Assembly: GCA_032622095.1 (NCBI GenBank)
Contig: CP136067.1
Span: forward strand, 95,410,707 to 95,474,706
Reading direction: 5' to 3'
Length of the DNA: 64,000 nt
DNA from: Siphonodentalium dalli
Lineage: Eukaryota; Mollusca; Scaphopoda; Gadilida; Siphonodentaliidae
Under the pieces are notes generated by a model, which was not told where the DNA came from, made no database searches, and was given only the letters and a program-made list of their open reading frames with translations. Positions 60,383 to 64,000 of the stretch are shown one piece after another (the stretch's first letter is position 1; the number at the start of each line of letters is the position of its first letter). The position numbers were made by a program, and so were the translations under genes.

Positions 60383-60772
60383 TTATGCCACTTGTGCATT
60401 TATGCCTTTCATTAACTTTGAATTATTTTGATATTCCGGAATTGATAAATTTGATTTAAGATTTTTCTGGTGTTGTATCACCGGTGGTGTTTGTTTATGA
60501 TCGTAAGGCTTATCGTAAGGCTTATGCGATGTGGATGGAGCTCTTGTTTTCACGGGCGCGGATATTTTATTTTTATTTATATGCGGTAAGCTTTGATGAA
60601 ATGGCCTGTGAACATTATTTTTACCATCTCTATGTGATTTATGCCAACATAATTCTTTCCCGTTTGTTCTGTGTACATGCAATTTATTCCATGATGGAGC
60701 GTTAGCTTGCTTATTATTCTTTCTTTTTATACGATTCCACTCAGATGCTCCGCTCTGGGTGGAATGTTTTAG
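60383..60772 (-). CDS. pol-frame linker reached by -1 frameshift, ends at TAA
   Basis: After slippage at TTTAAAC the -1 frame is open for 129 codons. It encodes a basic stretch rich in K, H, N and Q (for example an IKRKNNK segment) with no domain I know, placed between the Gag zinc knuckle and protease. It then stops at TAA (60383-60385), and the same frame reopens directly into protease. The stop is either a nonsense mutation of this copy or, less likely given the TAA-TCG context, a readthrough site. The frame has no ATG, so it is not an independent gene. Confidence 0.8.
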   Translation of the reverse strand, partial: LKHSTQSGASEWNRIKRKNNKQANAPSWNKLHVHRTNGKELCWHKSHRDGKNNVHRPFHQSLPHINKNKISAPVKTRAPSTSHKPYDKPYDHKQTPPVIQHQKNLKSNLSIPEYQNNSKLMKGINAQVA

Positions 60773-60778
60773 TTTAAA
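60734..60778 (-). promoter_or_regulatory. -1 ribosomal frameshift signal (slippery site plus hairpin)
   Basis: TTTAAAC at 60772-60778 is in the gag frame as T-TTA-AAC, immediately before the gag stop TAA. Six bases on, ATTCCAC (60759-60765) pairs with GTGGAAT (60734-60740), and after one mismatch CAGA (60754-60757) pairs with TCTG (60742-60745), leaving an 8-base loop. The loop's GGAGC could also pair with GCTCC at 60696-60700 to form a pseudoknot. Slippery heptamer, 5-9 base spacer and stable stem are the standard elements of -1 frameshifting, and the shifted frame is the pol frame. Confidence 0.85.
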
Positions 60779-61971
60779 TAATGTTTATTCATTTCATCCA
60801 AACGTCTTCGACACCATGTGATATTATGTCCAGATTTCAAACAATATCGGCATAATAATTGTAATGCTTGGGGCTGTGGATTAAACACAGAATTTCGTGA
60901 TTGTCGTATATGTTGAACATTAGGCCAACTTCGCGTGTTATCATATCTATTTTGTTTAGAATATGATCCAATCCGTGGGCGCTGATTATTATTCGAATAA
61001 CATGAGCTAAATGAATTTCTACCCTGTAAATACCTTGGCCATCGTCTTTCTGGTGTGGCGGGCGCATTAAATTTATTACCAGTGTTCCGTCCATGAAATT
61101 TATTGCCTTCCCTACTAGAATAATTAATATCACGAAATGATCGATAATTACGATCAGTATTCTTATTATTCTGGCTATAATAAGACTGTAATCGGTGTTG
61201 AATAGTATATTCTCTTAAAGCGAGATCAGTTGCTTGATTTAAGGTCTGTGGATCTTCTCGCAAAAGTTTATCTCTCAATAATTTACTCTTTAATCCTGTG
61301 ATGAATTGTTCACACATATATAATTGGGCAACTTTTTGTCTAATATTTACTAGCCCATACACATCGATCGCTAATGATTGTAATCTATCAGAAAAAACTT
61401 GTACAGATTCGTCAGGTGTTTGCTGTGCTGCTTGAAAAATAAGGAGCGCATCTCTGTTATCTTTTGCTTCGCTATATCGAACTTTTAATTCCTGCTTGAT
61501 TTCTGCCCATGTACTTCTGATCACACCATCGGCATTTATGCGTTCTTGTGTGAACTGAGTTAAAAATTCGAAAACTGAACCTCTGCTGGTCTGCAGAGCA
61601 AATTTAATTAATGTTTGATCATTCGCATCAATTGCTTGGCCATAACGATATAATTCGTTGGTCCATTCAATAAAAAATTTAGGGTCTCCCGAAAAAGGGG
61701 TGATAACATTTGTCACACCAGTTGCCATCTGAATTGCTGACGAAATGCGTGTGGCGTCCAACTGTTGGTCTATTGCACTATTAAAATGATCCAATTGTGT
61801 GGAAATGCGATCTAGTACGACGCCGTCATTTGCGTTTCGTACCTCGTTATTTTCATGGGTTTCATGCAAAATAGATCGCATTCGCTCTATCTCTCCATCA
61901 ATTTGGGCGCTACTATAATTAACGTCATCCGAAAAGGAAGGACAGGAAGGGTGACTTTGTGTCATATTCAT
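60769..61971 (-). CDS. gag: gag: capsid/nucleocapsid polyprotein
   Basis: 400 codons from the ATG at 61971. The frame is open further up to 62064 but only from a GTG, so this ATG (or the one at 61965) is the better start. The middle of the protein has the helical retrotransposon-Gag type, with an FFIEWTNELYRYG segment and a DESVQVFSDRL segment. A basic N, R and S-rich part follows, and near the C-terminus a single CCHC zinc knuckle, CRYCLKSGHNITWC, with the CX2CX4HX4C spacing. It forms the virus-like particle that packages the element's RNA. The stop codon TAA lies directly after the slippery heptamer, so most ribosomes make Gag alone. No internal stop or frameshift is seen. Confidence 0.95.
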   Translation of the reverse strand: MNMTQSHPSCPSFSDDVNYSSAQIDGEIERMRSILHETHENNEVRNANDGVVLDRISTQLDHFNSAIDQQLDATRISSAIQMATGVTNVITPFSGDPKFFIEWTNELYRYGQAIDANDQTLIKFALQTSRGSVFEFLTQFTQERINADGVIRSTWAEIKQELKVRYSEAKDNRDALLIFQAAQQTPDESVQVFSDRLQSLAIDVYGLVNIRQKVAQLYMCEQFITGLKSKLLRDKLLREDPQTLNQATDLALREYTIQHRLQSYYSQNNKNTDRNYRSFRDINYSSREGNKFHGRNTGNKFNAPATPERRWPRYLQGRNSFSSCYSNNNQRPRIGSYSKQNRYDNTRSWPNVQHIRQSRNSVFNPQPQALQLLCRYCLKSGHNITWCRRRLDEMNKHYLN

Positions 61972-62224
61972 CTTGATTTTAATTACTAAAGTAATTGGTA
62001 ATAGAAAAGGCAAAATTGCAGGTATATAAGAAATGAATAATTTGAGTTGGGTTGGCACATGCACATTCTAATTGTGACATTACAGAATTGCTCTAGAACA
62101 TAGTGCGGGTATTGTGTATATTTAATTTGAAATTATTAGATCAAAAGAAACGTCCTGGTTGGTATAGTAAGTACTCACGTATGAACGAAAACACAAGTTC
62201 TGGTTCCAAGCTCACGAGCACCAT
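61972..62224 (-). other. Retrotransposon 5' leader with candidate primer-binding site
   Basis: One base inside the 5' LTR, TGGTGCTCGTGAGC (62210-62223, minus strand) has the TGG start expected of a site pairing with a tRNA 3' CCA end. I cannot assign the tRNA. The rest of the leader has no frame. Confidence 0.6.
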
Positions 62225-62756
62225 TGTCCCGGTGTCTAGGGTTTAGATGTTGAATTGGCCGTGTCGGGAACATTGATAACAATAACTGGTTCATAGATCT
62301 TCATACTTTATATATGTATAAGTCTTTCTCGATAAGCACAGTACACAGGCGGAAGAACAGAGGTGTTGGTATAGTAGCAAGGTTGTCGGATAAGTGAGTC
62401 TCCCGCTTTAGAGCACGGGTAGTTATTCCAACCTCTGGTGTATCATGCCTCTAAATAAGGTCCGAGATACATGATACACTTGGATATGACGTGTATCACT
62501 ATATACTGTCTTATAGAATGATACTGGCTTTATCCACCCTAACTTATACAATGGTTGCTACCAGTCATAACCACTTAAGAATGTGATCTTGTTAATGATG
62601 CGTGTGTGTTTCTACACTATATATAATCTGTCTTCTATGTATTGTGCTTATCTATACAATTAACCCTAGCAGTTACAATCACTGGGGAAAGGAAGTTTAT
62701 CCTAGATTCCAGGAACACATATAACAACACATAACTATCATATGTACTATCGGACA
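62225..62756 (-). repeat. 5' LTR (element orientation)
   Basis: 532 bases, inverted 5-bp ends TGTCC/GGACA. On the minus strand a TATATA box candidate lies around 62615-62625, about 130 bases into the LTR, and could serve as the promoter core. Near-identical to 53456-53987. Confidence 0.95.
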
Positions 62757-63129
62757 CAAACCCAGCTCCTTTGTTTTATTTCGACCATCTATTTTTTCCG
62801 AATGGGGCACTGCCATGCTTTATACCATGCATATATATATATACCACAAGTCGACATGCTTAATCTAGAATGGTCAAGTCTCTCAAGTTCTGCACAACGA
62901 GCTCCCACGGGGGACGTCTATCAGATAAATGGTTCGTCTCTTGCACCCGTCCACGATACCAAACAGCTGCATATTACTTATGAACCCCACTTTTACATTA
63001 TATTCCGAATTCATTCAGTATAGGTCAACGTAATAGGTGTCCTGCTAATTTACATACATGAGGTAGCTATCGATGCATTCGAGACTCCACTAGTTACTGT
63101 TCTTCCGGAAACAAAAATTAGATTGCGTC
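62757..63129. other. Flank of the retrotransposon, nothing seen
   Basis: Begins with the right-hand CAAA duplication. The 93-codon frame at 62742-63023 starts inside the LTR and has no domain. Confidence 0.5.
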
Positions 63130-63522
63130 AAAAATATGTGGAAGTGGTAACCCAGTGGTTGGAGTGTCGGACGGCAATGATGTAAACAACCGGCGTGAGT
63201 TCGTGCCCACCGGTGAACTGTCGTCTCCGCAACAGTGGCTTGGTCGGATTAAGCGGTATGTGTGCTATTTTGAGTCACATGTTGTTTCAAATCTCACGCC
63301 AGGTTGTGACCCTTGGGCAAGGTCACTTGTACTGTGCTCGCTTAGTCGTACCTAGACGAGAAATATGGACCTGGTTGTTGGGTAAGTGTAAGCCGCTCTG
63401 TGAAGCGCCTGTAAAATGGCAACAGGCATAAGACTCCGCATTACTCAACAATAATGTAAAGCGCTTAGGGCCCATTTGACATTGGGGATACGCGCTATAT
63501 AAGCACAGTTATTATTGTTATA
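63130..63522 (+). mobile_element. tRNA-derived SINE family B, younger copy
   Basis: An A-box-like 'taacccagtggttgg' and a B-box-like 'gagttcgtgccc' lie about 45 bases apart. The body has 'cagtggcttggtcggatt' and 'tcacgccaggttgtgaccct', the late part 'gtaaagcgcttagggccc', and the tail 'gcgctatataagcac' with ATT repeats. It matches 43280-43703 in order and orientation but keeps the tRNA-like head better. Confidence 0.75.
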
Positions 63523-64000
63523 TCCTAAAATGCATACGTGCTCATAATATAGATAAATGCAATTGCGTCGACAGTATATATTACGTATATAATCTATACT
63601 ATGTCCCACACAAAACATATATGTTGTCATGTTTGCGTACATCGACGTTTAGTTTCTAACAAAGTTGACGACAGGGACATGGTGTGGCTACATAATAATA
63701 ATTGATTTGTAGCAGGAATAAGCCGCGTGAAACTGAAATGTTTGCAGAAACAGCAAAGAAAATGACGATGTCGTGAGCTTTCTGGTGAAAAATTCTACCC
63801 ACGTGGTTGAGTGGTCCTGCTCATTGATATGATGTTGGTGGTTCCTGTTGAATTGCTATATATATACGATATTGGTATACAGGACAAAGCGCTGCTGTTA
63901 AGATTTGTTTTGTTTCAATAGTTCTAAAGTGATGTTCGCGTTGTTTGGGTGTTACACCGTGTATACAAGTAGAGAAAGTCGTACTAGCACAAGTCAGTCA
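63523..64000. other. Intergenic, nothing seen
   Basis: AT-rich with no credible frame or repeat partner in the window. Confidence 0.5.

Larger units (their letters stand above)
53456..62756 (-). mobile_element. Ty3/gypsy LTR retrotransposon, full length (9301 bp)
   Basis: Read on the minus strand: 5' LTR (62225-62756), primer-binding site, gag, a -1 frameshift signal, a linker ending in a stop, pol, a 2.5-kb region without sense ORFs, polypurine tract, 3' LTR (53456-53987). CAAA flanks both ends (53452-53455, 62757-62760). LTR ends are the inverted TGTCC and GGACA. The domain order protease, reverse transcriptase, RNase H, integrase defines Ty3/gypsy. No envelope-like ORF. With only two LTR differences seen, the insertion is recent on the genome's time scale. 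The one visible defect is the TAA before protease. Confidence 0.95.

Noticed and set aside
61972-62064. Upstream extension of gag with a hydrophobic, signal-like N-terminus
   Set aside because: It begins at GTG, not ATG. The ATG at 61971 gives a normal Gag start, so the hydrophobic stretch is probably untranslated leader.
1-64000. CRISPR-like or bacterial operon structure
   Set aside because: Regular palindromic arrays here have no unique spacers of constant size and no cas genes, and the sequence is clearly eukaryotic in repeat content.

Overview
This window looks like animal (metazoan) nuclear DNA, most likely from a mollusc and probably a bivalve. It is AT-rich, almost free of long open frames, and crowded with interspersed and tandem repeats. 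The mollusc call rests on repeat style and is an inference: repeats carrying 'gagttatggccctttt' blocks, families ending in a GGACGGACGGA-rich stretch followed by 'ggtgagctaaaaa', many dispersed 'aagatggctgc' segments, and SINE-like repeats with 'gcgctatataa' tails. I see no rRNA, no intact canonical tRNA gene, no CRISPR array and no multi-exon host gene I can support.

The only long coding frames belong to one nearly complete Ty3/gypsy LTR retrotransposon on the minus strand (53456-62756). It has two 532-bp LTRs that differ at only two positions I can find, 5-bp inverted LTR ends, a CAAA target duplication, a candidate primer-binding site and polypurine tract, gag with a CCHC knuckle, and pol in the order protease, reverse transcriptase, RNase H, integrase. 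At the gag end the slippery heptamer TTTAAAC sits six bases before a strong hairpin, a textbook -1 frameshift signal. The shifted frame meets a TAA stop 129 codons later, just before protease, so this copy probably cannot make Gag-Pol unless that stop is read through.

The rest, region by region. 0-11 kb: a degenerate minisatellite with a GA run, a TTAA-flanked piggyBac-type MITE with a nested palindrome element, a dispersed repeat, a 31-bp minisatellite, a large hairpin and a second TTAA MITE. 11.4-23.6 kb: a composite structure with inverted outer arms enclosing two blocks of a ~201-bp satellite; each monomer carries a perfect 24-26 bp palindrome and monomer types alternate to give a 403-bp higher-order unit. 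23.6-46 kb: dispersed mollusc-style repeats, two copies of a repeat with a tRNA-like promoter (one interrupted by a Harbinger-like MITE whose empty site is visible in the other copy), several inverted-repeat elements, a tRNA-derived SINE, a short FLYWCH zinc-finger ORF, a broken THAP-domain gene and a second SINE family. 46.8-50.1 kb: a Mutator-like foldback element with 9-bp target duplications, itself interrupted by a 589-bp element made of about twelve palindromes. 51-52.5 kb: TA-flanked hairpin MITEs and a second copy of the nested palindrome element. 62.8-64 kb: flank with another SINE copy.

The host-type coding remnants (FLYWCH, THAP) both belong to families often linked to DNA transposons. 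The window is best read as a transposon graveyard with one recent retrotransposon insertion, and its chief interest is the recoding signal in that element and the unusual palindrome arrays.
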